From the NCBI RefSeq assembly GCF_002278135.3, contig NZ_CP029425.2:1588001-1652000 (forward strand): 64,000 nt of DNA, read 5' to 3'. The translations under genes were made by a program, and so were the position numbers. How positions within the stretch are numbered: position 1 is the first letter of the stretch; each line of letters opens with the position of its first letter. The stretch is from Bradyrhizobium ottawaense (GTDB lineage: Bacteria; Pseudomonadota; Alphaproteobacteria; Rhizobiales; Xanthobacteraceae). Shown here one piece after another: positions 17,925-26,466 of this stretch. The notes beneath the pieces are model-generated. The model searched no databases, was not told where the DNA came from, and saw only the letters and a program-made list of their open reading frames with translations.

Positions 17925-18635
17925 ATGGCGACGACCGTCAAGGAATTGAAGGCGACCGCACGTCCGAAGAGCGGCAAGGGGGCCGCCCGGGCTGAGCGTC
18001 GCGCCGGGCGAGTGCCCGGAGTGATCTATGGCAACAACCAGCCCCCCGTCACGATCTCGATCGAAGATCGCGAACTGCGCCAGCGCATCCTCGCCGGCCG
18101 GTTCCTGACCACGCTGGTCGACATCGATCTCGAGGGCAAGAAGCACCGCGTGATTCCGCGTGACTACCACCTCGATCCGGTCAAGGACTTCCCGATCCAT
18201 GTCGACTTCATGCGGCTCGGCGAAGGCGCCACCATCCGCATCAGCGTGCCCTTGCACGTGGTGAAGTCGGAAGCCTCCCCGGGCGTGAAGCGCGGCGGCA
18301 CGGTCAACATCGTCGCCCATGCGATCGAGCTCGAATGCGGCGTCGAGAGCATTCCGCAGTACATCGAGGCCGATGTCGGCTCGCTGGAAATCGGTCACTC
18401 CTTGCATCTGTCGGACGTCAAGCTGCCGAACGGCGTGAAGGCGCTGACCCGCGAGGACGCAACCCTCGTCACCATCGTGCCGCCGTCCGGCTACGCCGAA
18501 GAGCAGAAGGCCGCGGCTGCGGCTGCAGCTCCTGGCGCTGCTGCGGCTGCTCCGGCGGCTGGCGCTGCGGCTCCGGCCGCTGCTGCTCCTGCCGCGGCTG
18601 CCAAGGCTCCCGCCGGCGGCGACAAGAAGAAGTAA
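17925..18635 (+). CDS. rplY: 50S ribosomal protein L25, long (Ctc/TL5) form
   Basis: This protein binds 5S rRNA in the large subunit. At 236 residues it is the two-domain form: an N-terminal L25 domain (about 1-95, with GRVPGVIYGNNQPP and FLTTLVDIDLEGKKHRVIPRDYHLDP split across two strands) and a beta-rich C-terminal TL5 domain. The last 45 residues are an unusual Ala/Pro-rich tail (AAAAAAPGAAAAAP repeats) ending in KKK, which is typical of rhizobial homologues and probably unstructured. pth follows 58 bp downstream in the same direction. Confidence 0.95.
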   Translation: MATTVKELKATARPKSGKGAARAERRAGRVPGVIYGNNQPPVTISIEDRELRQRILAGRFLTTLVDIDLEGKKHRVIPRDYHLDPVKDFPIHVDFMRLGEGATIRISVPLHVVKSEASPGVKRGGTVNIVAHAIELECGVESIPQYIEADVGSLEIGHSLHLSDVKLPNGVKALTREDATLVTIVPPSGYAEEQKAAAAAAAPGAAAAAPAAGAAAPAAAAPAAAAKAPAGGDKKK

Positions 18636-18693
18636 TCTCTCAAAGCTGGCGCGCGGTCTCTGATCGCGCGCCGAGCGAGGGGCGCGCCGCGTC

Positions 18694-19299
18694 ATGCGAC
18701 TTTTTGTTGGGCTCGGCAATCCCGGCGCGAAATACGCACGTAACCGGCACAATATCGGCTTCATGGCCGTCGACGAGATCGCGCGGCGTCATGGTTTCGC
18801 ACCATGGCGCCGTCGTTTTCAGGGCGAGACCTCGGAAGGCACGCTCGGCACCGAGCGCGTGATCCTGCTCAAGCCCACGACCTACATGAACGATTCCGGC
18901 CGCAGCGTTCAGGAGGCGGCGAGCTTCTTCAAGATCGCCATGGGCGACGTCACCGTGTTTCACGATGAACTCGAGCTGCCGCCGGGCAAGGTGCGGGTGA
19001 AGATCGGCGGCGGCATCGCCGGCCATAACGGCCTGCGCTCGATCTCGGCGCATATCGGCAACGACTATCGCCGGGTGCGACTCGGCATCGGTCATCCCGG
19101 CGTCAAGGAACTGGTGCACGGCCACGTGCTGTCGGACTTCGCCAAGGCCGACAACGACTGGGTGACGGCGCTGTGCGAAGCGGTGGCCGAGCACGCAGGC
19201 CTGGTCGCCAAGGGCACGGACGCGACCTTCGCCAACAGGGTGCATCTCGCCATGCAGGCGAAAGGATTTTTGACCAAGGACGAGAACGGCAAGGAATAA
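18694..19299 (+). CDS. pth: Peptidyl-tRNA hydrolase
   Basis: Pth releases tRNA from stalled peptidyl-tRNA by ester hydrolysis. At 201 residues it is a normal bacterial form. The active-site residues are in place: Asn9 and His19 in [18 protein letters not shown], Asn66 in [10 protein letters not shown] and Asp91 in [13 protein letters not shown], followed by [13 protein letters not shown]. It lies between rplY and ychF, all on the plus strand, with ychF starting 5 bases after its stop. The three genes form a translation-related operon common in Alphaproteobacteria. Confidence 0.96.
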   Translation: MRLFVGLGNPGAKYARNRHNIGFMAVDEIARRHGFAPWRRRFQGETSEGTLGTERVILLKPTTYMNDSGRSVQEAASFFKIAMGDVTVFHDELELPPGKVRVKIGGGIAGHNGLRSISAHIGNDYRRVRLGIGHPGVKELVHGHVLSDFAKADNDWVTALCEAVAEHAGLVAKGTDATFANRVHLAMQAKGFLTKDENGKE

Positions 19300-19304
19300 C
19301 GCTC

Positions 19305-20402
19305 GTGGGATTTAAATGCGGAATCGTCGGATTGCCCAATGTCGGCAAGTCGACCTTGTTCAATGCGCTGACCGAGACGGCCGCGGCGCAGGCGGCGAAC
19401 TATCCGTTCTGCACCATCGAGCCGAATGTCGGCGAGGTCGCGGTGCCCGATCCCAGGCTCGACAAGCTCGCGGCGATCGCCAAGTCCGGCCAGATCATCC
19501 CGACCCGGCTGACCTTTGTCGACATCGCCGGCCTCGTGCGCGGTGCGTCCAAGGGTGAAGGCCTCGGCAACCAGTTCCTCGCCAACATCCGCGAGGTCGA
19601 TGCCATCGCGCATGTCGTGCGCTGCTTCGAAGATTCCGACATCACCCATGTCGAGGGCAAGATCGCCCCGCTCGCCGACATCGAGACCATCGAGACCGAG
19701 CTGATGCTCGCCGACCTCGACAGCCTCGAGAAGCGCGTCGACAACCTCACCAAGAAGGCCAAGGGCAACGACAAGGACGCCAAGGAGCAGCTCGACCTCG
19801 TCAACCGCACCCTGGTGCTGCTGCGTGAAGGCAAGCCCGCGCGCCTCGTCGAGCGCAAGGCGGAGGAGGAGCGCGCCTTCGGCATGCTCGGCCTGCTGTC
19901 GTCCAAGCCCGTGCTCTATGTCTGCAACGTCGAGGAAGGCTCGGCCGCAACAGGCAATTCGTTCTCCCAGGCGGTGCAGGAGCAGGCCGCCAAGGAAGGC
20001 GCGGTCGCCGTCGTCATCTCCGCCAAGATCGAATCCGAGATCGCCACCATTTCGCGTGAGGAGCGCGCCGACTTCCTGGAGACGCTGGGTCTCGAAGAGG
20101 CCGGCCTCGATCGCCTGATCCGCGCCGGCTACACGCTGCTCGACCTCATCACCTACTTCACGGTGGGCCCGAAGGAAGCACGCGCCTGGACCATCTACCG
20201 CGGCACCAAGGCACCGGGCGCGGCCGGCGTGATCCATACCGATTTCGAGAAGGGTTTTATCCGCGCAGAGACGATTGCGTTCGAGGATTACGTGGCGCTG
20301 GGCGGCGAAGCCGGCGCCCGCGATGCCGGCAAGCTCCGCCTCGAAGGCAAGGAATACGTCGTCGCCGACGGTGACGTGATGCATTTCCGGTTTAACACGT
20401 AA
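19305..20402 (+). CDS. ychF: Redox-regulated ATPase YchF (Obg family)
   Basis: YchF is a ribosome-associated P-loop ATPase. The 365-residue length equals the family norm. It starts with GTG at 19305 ([18 protein letters not shown] contains the P-loop). The switch II region is [20 protein letters not shown], and the G4-like motif is NVEE (in VCNVEEGSA) rather than NKxD, which explains the ATP preference. The C-terminal TGS domain includes [15 protein letters not shown] and [15 protein letters not shown]. It is 5 bp after pth and probably co-translated with it. Confidence 0.95.
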   Translation: MGFKCGIVGLPNVGKSTLFNALTETAAAQAANYPFCTIEPNVGEVAVPDPRLDKLAAIAKSGQIIPTRLTFVDIAGLVRGASKGEGLGNQFLANIREVDAIAHVVRCFEDSDITHVEGKIAPLADIETIETELMLADLDSLEKRVDNLTKKAKGNDKDAKEQLDLVNRTLVLLREGKPARLVERKAEEERAFGMLGLLSSKPVLYVCNVEEGSAATGNSFSQAVQEQAAKEGAVAVVISAKIESEIATISREERADFLETLGLEEAGLDRLIRAGYTLLDLITYFTVGPKEARAWTIYRGTKAPGAAGVIHTDFEKGFIRAETIAFEDYVALGGEAGARDAGKLRLEGKEYVVADGDVMHFRFNT

Positions 20403-20419
20403 GACGCTGACATCGGTGC

Positions 20420-20513
20420 CGTAGGGTGGGCAAAGGCGCATCGCGCCGTGCCCACCGTCTAACCAATATTGCGACGGAAGACGTGGGCACGCTTCGCTTT
20501 GCCCACCCTACGA
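20420..20513. repeat. Inverted repeat element, CGTAGGGTGG family
   Basis: Arms CGTAGGGTGGGCAAAG and CTTTGCCCACCCTACG bound this 94-bp element, with inner GTGCCCACGTC-type inverted repeats. It lies between convergent ychF and the DUF4282 gene and may serve as their terminator. Confidence 0.85.
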
Positions 20514-20542
20514 GGCCGGTGACTACGCCACCTGCGTCTGCC

Positions 20543-20839
20543 TCACCGCAACCCGCCGCCCTGATCCCTTATGGCGCCGAGATGCTCGTTGATGCGGAAG
20601 ACGATCAGGATCAGCTCCGCGGCGATGCGCGAGAATACGATTCCGACGACGACGCTGGCGATCGACGACAGCAGCACCAGGAAGCCGCCAAAGGGACTGA
20701 TCGCCATCGCAGCCAGGCCGGAGAAGATGCCGGAGAGGCCGAACAGGCAGATCAACGCGATCACCAGCCAATAGAAGGTCTTGATGATCGTCGGCGTGAT
20801 GAAGCGGTCCCACTGAAACAGATCGCTGAATGAAAACAT
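20543..20839 (-). CDS. DUF4282 small membrane protein
   Basis: The 98-residue protein begins MFSFSDLFQWDRFITPTIIK, the usual opening of DUF4282 proteins, and has two membrane segments (about 21-45 and 50-75) separated by a short Gly-rich turn. The end RIAAELILIVFRINEHLGAI is also typical. Function is unknown. I chose the ATG at 20839. It is convergent with ychF and diverges from the MaoC pair, so it is a single-gene unit. Confidence 0.85.
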   Translation of the reverse strand: MFSFSDLFQWDRFITPTIIKTFYWLVIALICLFGLSGIFSGLAAMAISPFGGFLVLLSSIASVVVGIVFSRIAAELILIVFRINEHLGAIRDQGGGLR

Positions 20840-21006
20840 TGCTCTCCCCAGGGCATCGGGCCTTGGTAAATGGATCTTGGCCCTCGGTTGATCCGACTCA
20901 AGACCAACGCCGCCACCCCGTATGTAGCACGAGCCATGCGGGCCGGCGGGTTGAGATTGCCGCAAAGTGCGGCCACAATCTGTCATTTCCGCTAGCCAAT
21001 CCCAAG

Positions 21007-21459
21007 ATGACCCTGACCTTCGAAGATTTCCCGCCCGGCCGGTTCGGAACATTCGGCCCGCGCCACGTCACCCGCGACGAGATTTTGGCCTTCGCGGCCG
21101 AGTTCGATCCGCAGCCGATGCATCTGGACGAGGAGGCTGCCAGCAAGAGCATGCTGCGTGGCCTGTCCGGCTCGGGCTGGCACCTCTGCTCGCTGATGAT
21201 GCGGATGATGGCCGACGGTTTTATTACCCGCGCCGCGTCGCTGGGGTCTCCCGGCGTCGACGAGGTGCGTTGGCTCTCGCCGCTCCGGCCCGGCGACGAT
21301 CTCATGCTCGACGTCGACGTGTTGGAGGCGCGCCCCTCGAAGAGCCGCCCCGAGCTCGGCATCGTCAAGTTCAAATGCACCGTGCGCAACGCCAAGGGTG
21401 AGCCGCTGGGCGAGATGACCTCGCCGATCCTGATCAAGCGGCGCGAGGGGGCGGTCTGA
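21007..21459 (+). CDS. MaoC-like hotdog dehydratase, first of a pair
   Basis: This 150-residue hotdog protein has the MaoC hydratase segment ITRDEILAFAAEFDPQPMHLD-like (here VTRDEILAFAAEFDPQPMHL), with the expected Asp and His of (R)-specific enoyl-CoA hydratases, and the helix GLSGSGWHLCSLMMRMM. Its stop overlaps the start of a second MaoC gene by one base (TGATG), so the two may form a heteromeric enzyme. The substrate is not evident. Regulatory context: it diverges from the DUF4282 gene. Confidence 0.9.
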   Translation: MTLTFEDFPPGRFGTFGPRHVTRDEILAFAAEFDPQPMHLDEEAASKSMLRGLSGSGWHLCSLMMRMMADGFITRAASLGSPGVDEVRWLSPLRPGDDLMLDVDVLEARPSKSRPELGIVKFKCTVRNAKGEPLGEMTSPILIKRREGAV

Positions 21460-21938
21460 TGCGGTTCTTCGACGACATCGAGATCGGCCAGCGCCGCGAG
21501 ATCGGCACCTATACGTTCACGGCCGAGGCCATCAAGAATTTCGCCGCGAAGTTCGATCCGCAGCGTTTTCATCTCGACGAGGAGGAGGGCAAGAGCTCGC
21601 TGTTCGGCGGGCTTGCCGCCTCGGGCTGGCATGTCGGCTCGGCCTGCATGAGCCTGCTTGTCGCCGACGGCCAGCGCCTGGCGCGCGAGGCCGTATCGCG
21701 CGGTGAGGAGGTTGCGGTGTGGGGACCTTCGCCGGGCTTTCGCGATCTGCGCTGGATCAGGCCGGTGCTCGCCGGCGACACCGTCGCCTACGTCAACGTC
21801 GTCACCGACAAGCGCACTTCGGCCTCGCGCCCGGGCTGGGGCATCCTGACCGCCCGCACCACCGGCACCAACCAGCGCGGCGAGGACGTCTATTCCATCA
21901 CCGCCAGCGCTTTCGTGCCGATGCGGAAGAGCGGTTAG
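21459..21938 (+). CDS. MaoC-like hotdog dehydratase, second of a pair
   Basis: The 159-residue paralogue of the preceding gene has the same layout: FDDIEIGQRREIG, FAAKFDPQRFHLDEEE with the catalytic Asp/His, and GLAASGWHVGSACM. It keeps the RWIRPVLAGDTVAY strand that lines the substrate tunnel. Start and stop codons overlap as TGATG, indicating coupled translation and probably a two-subunit hydratase acting on an acyl-CoA. Nearest functional guess is an enoyl-CoA hydratase; not proven. Confidence 0.9.
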   Translation: MRFFDDIEIGQRREIGTYTFTAEAIKNFAAKFDPQRFHLDEEEGKSSLFGGLAASGWHVGSACMSLLVADGQRLAREAVSRGEEVAVWGPSPGFRDLRWIRPVLAGDTVAYVNVVTDKRTSASRPGWGILTARTTGTNQRGEDVYSITASAFVPMRKSG

Positions 21939-22136
21939 ATCTGTTCCAAGATGAACGGGCAAATGAGTGCGCGAGTGTTGCCCGCGCGCTATGGACGCGA
22001 TTCCGGGCGGCTGCCATAAGCCTGCGCAACATGGTTACCGCGAAGCAGTTTGGCGGAACCAGTGAGTTGCTAACTAATTATGAACCTGTCGCTGTCTAAT
22101 TGAAACGAATTGGGCAGAGTACAGGGGACGAGGACC

Positions 22137-22283
22137 ATGGCAGATCGCGGCGCACTCAAGCTTGTCGGATTTCTCTTCGCTACCGCGACGCTGGCAGTGA
22201 TGTTGGTCGCCGGCATGGTGGTGAAGGGCTATGCCGATGGCGCCTACACCCTGGAAGCCTCGGCTGTCGACGCGAGCCGGTAG
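22137..22283 (+). CDS. Tiny single-pass membrane protein, 48 aa
   Basis: The frame begins MADRGALKLVGFLFATATL and encodes one membrane helix (residues about 7-30, with AVMLVAGMVVKG) followed by a short acidic/polar tail ending VDASR. GAGGAC lies 3-8 bases before the ATG at 22137. Composition and codon use match coding DNA. The gene converges with a second tiny membrane protein at 22323 on the other strand. Function unknown. Confidence 0.65.
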   Translation: MADRGALKLVGFLFATATLAVMLVAGMVVKGYADGAYTLEASAVDASR

Positions 22284-22322
22284 GAATCTGTTAAGTTCTC
22301 GGGGCCGGAAAACGGCCCCGCA

Positions 22323-22460
22323 TCAGCGGCTGTAGACGAACGCCAGCACCGCGATCGCAACCACCAGCAATCCGACGAAGCGCAGCATGATCGTGCCGAG
22401 CTGATTGGGCGCGGGCCGCAGCGAGATCGGGTCCGTGTTGTCGGGCCGAATGCTTTCCAT
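22323..22460 (-). CDS. Tiny single-pass membrane protein, 45 aa
   Basis: The frame begins MESIRPDNTDPISLRPAPNQ, a polar N-terminus, and ends with one membrane helix (LRFVGLLVVAIAVLAFVYSR). GGGGAC lies 6 bases before the ATG at 22460. This arrangement (soluble N-terminal tail, C-terminal anchor) is common among small proteins of Bradyrhizobium. It converges with the 48-residue protein, with about 40 bases between. Function unknown. Confidence 0.65.
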   Translation of the reverse strand: MESIRPDNTDPISLRPAPNQLGTIMLRFVGLLVVAIAVLAFVYSR

Positions 22461-22546
22461 GAAATGTCCCCCGGCCCGGCCGCAAGAGAAGCGGGCGCTT
22501 GGCATTGGTCGCCGGGAAGGCGCGGGGGGTTCAAATGTGCACTCTC

Positions 22547-22672
22547 GTGTCCCGGACGCGCCGCAGAGTGTAACGCTGCGGCGCAGAGCCGGGACCCATT
22601 GCGCCGCGCATGAATCCTGACCATGGGCCCCGGCTCTGCGGCGCGTCACTGCGAGCCGCAGAGCCGGGGCAC
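22547..22672. repeat. Inverted repeat element, GTGTCCCGG / GCCGCAGAG family
   Basis: CGCCGCAGAG, CTGCGGCGCAGAGCCGGGAC, CCCCGGCTCTGCGGCGC and GCCGCAGAGCCGGGGCAC alternate in orientation, so several hairpins can form. It separates the 45-residue membrane protein gene from the next minus-strand gene. Confidence 0.75.
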
Positions 22673-22692
22673 AGACCCCCCAGAATCAAAAT

Positions 22693-22718
22693 CGCCGCGT
22701 TCCTTTCGGAACGCGGCG
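22693..22718 (-). terminator. Rho-independent terminator
   Basis: An 11-bp perfect stem (CGCCGCGTTCC and GGAACGCGGCG) closes a TTTC loop on the plus strand; on the minus strand it is followed by ATTTTGATTCTG. It lies 22 bases after the stop codon of the minus-strand gene at 22740. Confidence 0.8.
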
Positions 22719-22739
22719 GTTCGGTGATGCTCAATACGA

Positions 22740-23162
22740 TCAGCTATTGCGCAGGCCGTCGGCGGCGCGCTTCCACTGCGCGACGTTGTCGGCGATCATG
22801 CGGGTCGACTTCATCGCGGCCTGGCTGAGCTGGGCATAGCCGGAGATCTCGCGCTGAACGCGCTGGCCCTCGGCATGGAGCAGGTCACGCAGGCTCTCGA
22901 GCTCCGAGATCAGATTCTCGATCTCGGCGAGCGAGGTGCCGGCGACGCGCTGGATCAGCGAGTTGACGTTGGTGACGGTGGCCTCCGCGCTCGGATCGAG
23001 CGGGGGCGCATCCGTGGTCGTCGCCGCCGGACGGCGGAGATAGGCGATGTCGTTGCGGACGAAGTCGCGGATGCCGGCTTCGACTTCCGTAACTGCAGCG
23101 AGGTTGGTGTCGACCGTCTCGGTCTCGGCGGCTTCGGTCTTTTCCGGACGCATGGCGTTCAT
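22740..23162 (-). CDS. Helical hypothetical protein, 140 aa
   Basis: The N-terminal 35 residues are acidic and Thr/Glu-rich (EKTEAAETETVDTN). A Pro-rich linker follows (about 50-60), then a long helical segment (TVTNVNSLIQRVAGTSLAEI to LRDLLHAEGQRVQREI and on to the end) with heptad-like spacing of Leu and Ile. This looks like a coiled-coil or phasin-like protein, but no family is recognised. It has its own terminator (22693-22718) and is transcribed away from a repeat. Confidence 0.7.
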   Translation of the reverse strand: MNAMRPEKTEAAETETVDTNLAAVTEVEAGIRDFVRNDIAYLRRPAATTTDAPPLDPSAEATVTNVNSLIQRVAGTSLAEIENLISELESLRDLLHAEGQRVQREISGYAQLSQAAMKSTRMIADNVAQWKRAADGLRNS

Positions 23163-23352
23163 CGTTATTCCCCTGTTCGCGTTGAGCGCAGCGCGAGTGT
23201 CCCCCGCACGACGACGTCTGTGAGGCAGCCTGCATCAGGGCGCCGGAATTGGGCCGCAAATGGGCCGAGATGCGGCAAGGGCGGACCATTCGGGGGTTTT
23301 GCCGTGGCGTATGGTTACGAGAGTCTGAATGGCGGTAACGCGCGTCGGAACC

Positions 23353-23474
23353 CACCCCCTCATGGTGAGGAGCACGCCCCTTCGCGCGCGTCTCGAACCA
23401 TGCCGGCCCCGCCCTCGCAGCGCGGCCTCGATCCTTCGAGACGCGCTGCTTTGGAGCGCCCTCAGGATGAGGGC
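23353..23474. repeat. Inverted repeat element, CCTCATGGTGAGG family
   Basis: Terminal words CCCTCATGGTGAGGAG and CCCTCAGGATGAGGG bound inner segments CGTCTCGAACCATG and CCTTCGAGACGCG that are inverted relative to each other. It fills most of the 329-base gap between two minus-strand genes. Confidence 0.7.
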
Positions 23475-23491
23475 AAGAGTATAGGCTTGGC

Positions 23492-24409
23492 CTACCAGCT
23501 CTTCTTGAAACCCGCCGTCACGCTCTTGTTGATCGCGCCCTGCGAGGTCTCGCCGACCGAGCCGGAGACGGTGACGTTGTCGAACAGCTTTTGCTCGGCG
23601 CCGACCTTGCGCAGCCATTTGTCGTCCGTGGTCGACAGCGTCTGGCCGGCGGTGACGCTGGTGCCGGTGTCGGTGAGGGTGACCTTGGCGGACTGGTCGG
23701 TCTCGTAATTGCGGGTGATGTGGCCGCCGATGCCGGGGACCGCACTCGTGCCTTGCTGGTTGACGCTATAGCCGTTCTGCAGCGTCAGCGAGGTGTCGCC
23801 GGACAGCGGCACCGATTTGGTCAGCGAGGCCCCGAGCTTGCTCTGTTCCGAGCCGGGATCGACGCGGGCTTCCACCGCGGTCTTGTCCCAGATGACTCCG
23901 GCGCCGGGCGCGGTCGCCGTCGCCCAGGCGCTGCCGGAGGATTGCGGCAGGTTGCCGCCATTGGTGGCCTTTTGCGCCAGCAGCTCGGACATCGTCCGCG
24001 GCTCGCTGGTCACCGTCATGTCGGCGCCGATCCGCGTATCCCAGAACGAGAACACGGACTGTTTCACCGTCACCGCCGAGGAGCCGTTCGCATTGGCATT
24101 CGACGACCAGTCGAGGCCGTCCTTGGCGGCGGCCTGGGCGCGCTTCTTGGCGGCGATCGGGTCGATGCCGGTGCCGGCGTCGACCGCGAGCTGACTCCAG
24201 TCGAGCTTGTCGACGTCGATGCCCTTGAGCACGTCGGGGTCGTTGACGTCGGGGGCCTCTGCCGTCTCGGTCTCGGCCTCGTCGGACGCGCCCGCGGGTG
24301 GGGAGAAGGGCGGAATGATCTGCGCCGAAACCGTCAGCACAGAGCCCAAGATGAACGCGGCCGCCAGCACCGGCAGCCTGGTCCAGCCACAACCTGTCGA
24401 GAATTCCAT
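23492..24409 (-). CDS. Secreted beta-strand-rich protein, possible outer-membrane protein
   Basis: The 305-residue protein starts MEFSTGCGWTRLPVLAAAFI and has a signal peptide ending about residue 30 (VSAQI). An acidic low-complexity segment follows (about 36-60), then a long region of alternating polar/hydrophobic strands from about 115 to the end (SLTLQNGYSVNQQ, AKVTLTDTGTSVTAG, NVTVSGSVGETSQ, INKSVTAGFKKSW). The C-terminal residue is Trp, as in many outer-membrane barrels, which end in Phe or Trp. I chose the ATG at 24409; longer frames upstream lack coding character. No family recognised; single-gene unit. Confidence 0.7.
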   Translation of the reverse strand: MEFSTGCGWTRLPVLAAAFILGSVLTVSAQIIPPFSPPAGASDEAETETAEAPDVNDPDVLKGIDVDKLDWSQLAVDAGTGIDPIAAKKRAQAAAKDGLDWSSNANANGSSAVTVKQSVFSFWDTRIGADMTVTSEPRTMSELLAQKATNGGNLPQSSGSAWATATAPGAGVIWDKTAVEARVDPGSEQSKLGASLTKSVPLSGDTSLTLQNGYSVNQQGTSAVPGIGGHITRNYETDQSAKVTLTDTGTSVTAGQTLSTTDDKWLRKVGAEQKLFDNVTVSGSVGETSQGAINKSVTAGFKKSW

Positions 24410-24680
24410 CGTCCTGCCCGCCAACCCCAGCGCACGTTGTCCGCCAATATAAGACGGTCCGTGGTGATGACCATGCGCCATTCGGTCTGCTCGCATCAAT
24501 GCGGATTTATCGTTGCGAAATTGTGGCAACTCGCGTGGGGACGCGAACCAACGGGCCGCGCGAGAGGCGCGCGCCCGACGACGAGCTTCCGGCACGACGG
24601 CATCCGGCGGGGCTGGAGGCCAGGACGTCGCGTCAGGCGTTGTCATAGGTCCCGAACAGCGGGGCCCGTTGGCGTCCCCC

Positions 24681-25121
24681 TCAGCCGACGCTGGTCATCT
24701 TCGGCAGATGAATGGCGCGGCCGAGTGCCTGCTCGACCAGGTCGAAGGTGTCGATCAGGACGCGCATGCTGGTGAGCTTGCCCGCCCTGAACTGGGCGAA
24801 CTGCGCGACCCGCAAGCTGATCGGCTTGTTGGAATCCAGTGCCGTCAGCGAATAGCGCAGCATCGAGGCGGCGGAATCGACGCCCAGCATGATGCTCTCG
24901 CGGTCGAAGCGGCGGACCTGGAAATTGTCGGCGAGCTGGCGGATGACGTCGAGCACGGCGTCCTTGCCCTGGCGCGCGCCGAGGAACGGAAACATGTCGA
25001 TCGGGCCGTAGAGCGCCCATTCGACGTCCTCGTCGATCAGGGCCTCGATGTCCTCGAAATGCCGGTCGTTGATCGCGCGGTGCAACGCGCGCGAGAAACG
25101 CCAGAGGCTGTGCTCTGTCAT
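24681..25121 (-). CDS. NTF2-like (SnoaL-type) protein, first of two
   Basis: This 146-residue alpha+beta-barrel protein of the NTF2/SnoaL superfamily shows INDRHFEDIEALIDEDVEW, WALYGPIDMFPFLGARQGKD and RVLIDTFDLVEQALGRAIHL. Such proteins act as isomerases, hydrolases, dehydratases or non-catalytic carriers; no catalytic residue set can be assigned. The partner at 25352 is a diverged paralogue: GPIDMFPFLGARQGK aligns with APIDVLPHMVPRHGK, and IDTFDLVEQ with IDSYDLVQQ. An operator-like palindrome lies 79 bp upstream of its start. Confidence 0.85.
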   Translation of the reverse strand: MTEHSLWRFSRALHRAINDRHFEDIEALIDEDVEWALYGPIDMFPFLGARQGKDAVLDVIRQLADNFQVRRFDRESIMLGVDSAASMLRYSLTALDSNKPISLRVAQFAQFRAGKLTSMRVLIDTFDLVEQALGRAIHLPKMTSVG

Positions 25122-25199
25122 TTTGGGCAGTCCTGAAGCTGGCTTTGCGAAGAAAAACGGAAAACGACCCCAGCGCCGTCAGGCGGTGGGGCTCAACTC

Positions 25200-25213
25200 A
25201 TTTGTATACGAAT
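25200..25213. promoter_or_regulatory. Operator-like palindrome with GTATAC core
   Basis: ATTTGTATACGAAT is a palindrome with one mismatched pair, embedded in AT-rich DNA (TTTGTATACGAATAAAAT) between the two NTF2-like genes. GTATAC cores of this type are typical GntR-family operators. Read on the minus strand, TTGCGT and TATTTT, 16 bases apart, lie next to it and could be the promoter for the gene ending at 24681. No GntR gene is in the window. Confidence 0.4.
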
Positions 25214-25351
25214 AAAATACCCGATTTCGGCCAAAACGCAATTCACGTTTTCGCAATGCACAATTGATGGCGATCTGTGAGATTTGCAACAAAACCCCGT
25301 AATCTCCCGGGTCCCGGCGGATCGCGTGCGGGTTCCAGGGGAGGAGCAGGC

Positions 25352-25798
25352 TCAGTCCACCCGTGCACCCACGATCAGCGGCCCGATCTCGCGCTCCAGC
25401 ACCTGCTGCACCAGATCGTAGGAATCGATGATCTCGCGGATCTCCGCCACCAGCCCGCCGCGGAAGGTGTAGAACACGGCCATGTCGAACTGCACGATGC
25501 GGTCGTTGCTGCGTTTCCTGAAATAGGCCTGCATGTAGGTCGCGACCGCCTCGCCTTCGGCCAGGATGTGCGGTGCCTTGTAGCGGATTTCCGAATAGCG
25601 CGACCAGACCGTCTGCCAGAGCTCGCGCAGCTCTTGCTTGCCGTGGCGCGGCACCATGTGCGGCAGCACGTCGATCGGCGCATGAGTGAGGAAGTCGACG
25701 TCGTCGGTGCAGCACGCCAGCGCGGCCTCGATATCGCCGCGCGCGAAGGCGTCGAGCAGATGAAGCACGCGTTGCCTGTTCAGCTTCTCAACCGTCAT
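25352..25798 (-). CDS. NTF2-like (SnoaL-type) protein, second of two
   Basis: The 148-residue protein begins MTVEKLNRQRVLHLLDAFAR and has the NTF2-like layout: GDIEAALACCTDDVDFLTHA, PIDVLPHMVPRHGKQELREL and VFYTFRGGLVAEIREIIDSY. It is paralogous to the gene at 24681; the two are on the same strand 230 bp apart. Function and ligand are unknown. The ATG at 25798 follows a purine-rich GGGCAGGAGCAGC on the minus strand. Confidence 0.85.
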   Translation of the reverse strand: MTVEKLNRQRVLHLLDAFARGDIEAALACCTDDVDFLTHAPIDVLPHMVPRHGKQELRELWQTVWSRYSEIRYKAPHILAEGEAVATYMQAYFRKRSNDRIVQFDMAVFYTFRGGLVAEIREIIDSYDLVQQVLEREIGPLIVGARVD

Positions 25799-26091
25799 GC
25801 TGCTCCTGCCCTCACTGGCCGTGCTTTGCAAACGCTATCGTGCGGCTCGCGGGTCCATCAATCCGCAAAATCACAGAGTGATTGCAGGGTATGACGCGCG
25901 AGCACAATGCCCGGTTCATGGGGTGCAATTGCGGGTTGCGTGCGTTTCCGCATGCAAGAATTCGCTCGGCGCTTTGCGTCCTGCGTGACGCCGCGGGCAC
26001 ATCGCGGTCGCCTCCTGCCATGGCGGGCGCTGGAACCCGGACCCATCGGCGCCCGTTGAGACGCCGATACCGCATCCGGAGACATCGATCC

Positions 26092-26328
26092 ATGAAAGCC
26101 CCGCTTTTCGCCATCGCCGCCGCCCTTCTGATGCTTGGCGCGACCTCCGCCGCCAACGCCAAGGGCTGCATCAAGGGCGCCGTCGTCGGCGGCGTCGCCG
26201 GTCACTACGCCGGCCACCACGGCGTCCTCGGCGCCGCCGCCGGCTGCCTCTACGGCAGGCATCACGCCAAGGAACAGGACAAGCAGCGGCAGCAGCAGGG
26301 TCAGGTGAACGGCCAGGGCAAGCTGTAG
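26092..26328 (+). CDS. Small secreted glycine-zipper-like protein, 78 aa
   Basis: The 78-residue protein has a signal peptide (MKAPLFAIAAALLMLGATSA, cleaved near ANA-K) followed by a Gly-rich segment IKGAVVGGVAGHYAGHHGVLGAA split by His residues, then a Gln/Lys-rich tail (AKEQDKQRQQQGQ). Glycine-zipper segments of this kind occur in outer-membrane and surface proteins. Two Cys (GCIKG, GCLYG) flank the zipper. Function unknown. The ATG at 26092 follows CCGGAGACATCGATCC. Confidence 0.78.
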   Translation: MKAPLFAIAAALLMLGATSAANAKGCIKGAVVGGVAGHYAGHHGVLGAAAGCLYGRHHAKEQDKQRQQQGQVNGQGKL

Positions 26329-26466
26329 GGGCGACCTCGATCCGCAGCGGCAGTCTGCTTCCTCTCCGCGCAAGCGGGCGAGGTGAGGAAGGGCGCGTGA
26401 TCCATCTCACATCACCCCGTTCCCGATGCGCCTAACGTCATCGGCATGTCATCAGGGAGACGTGCC

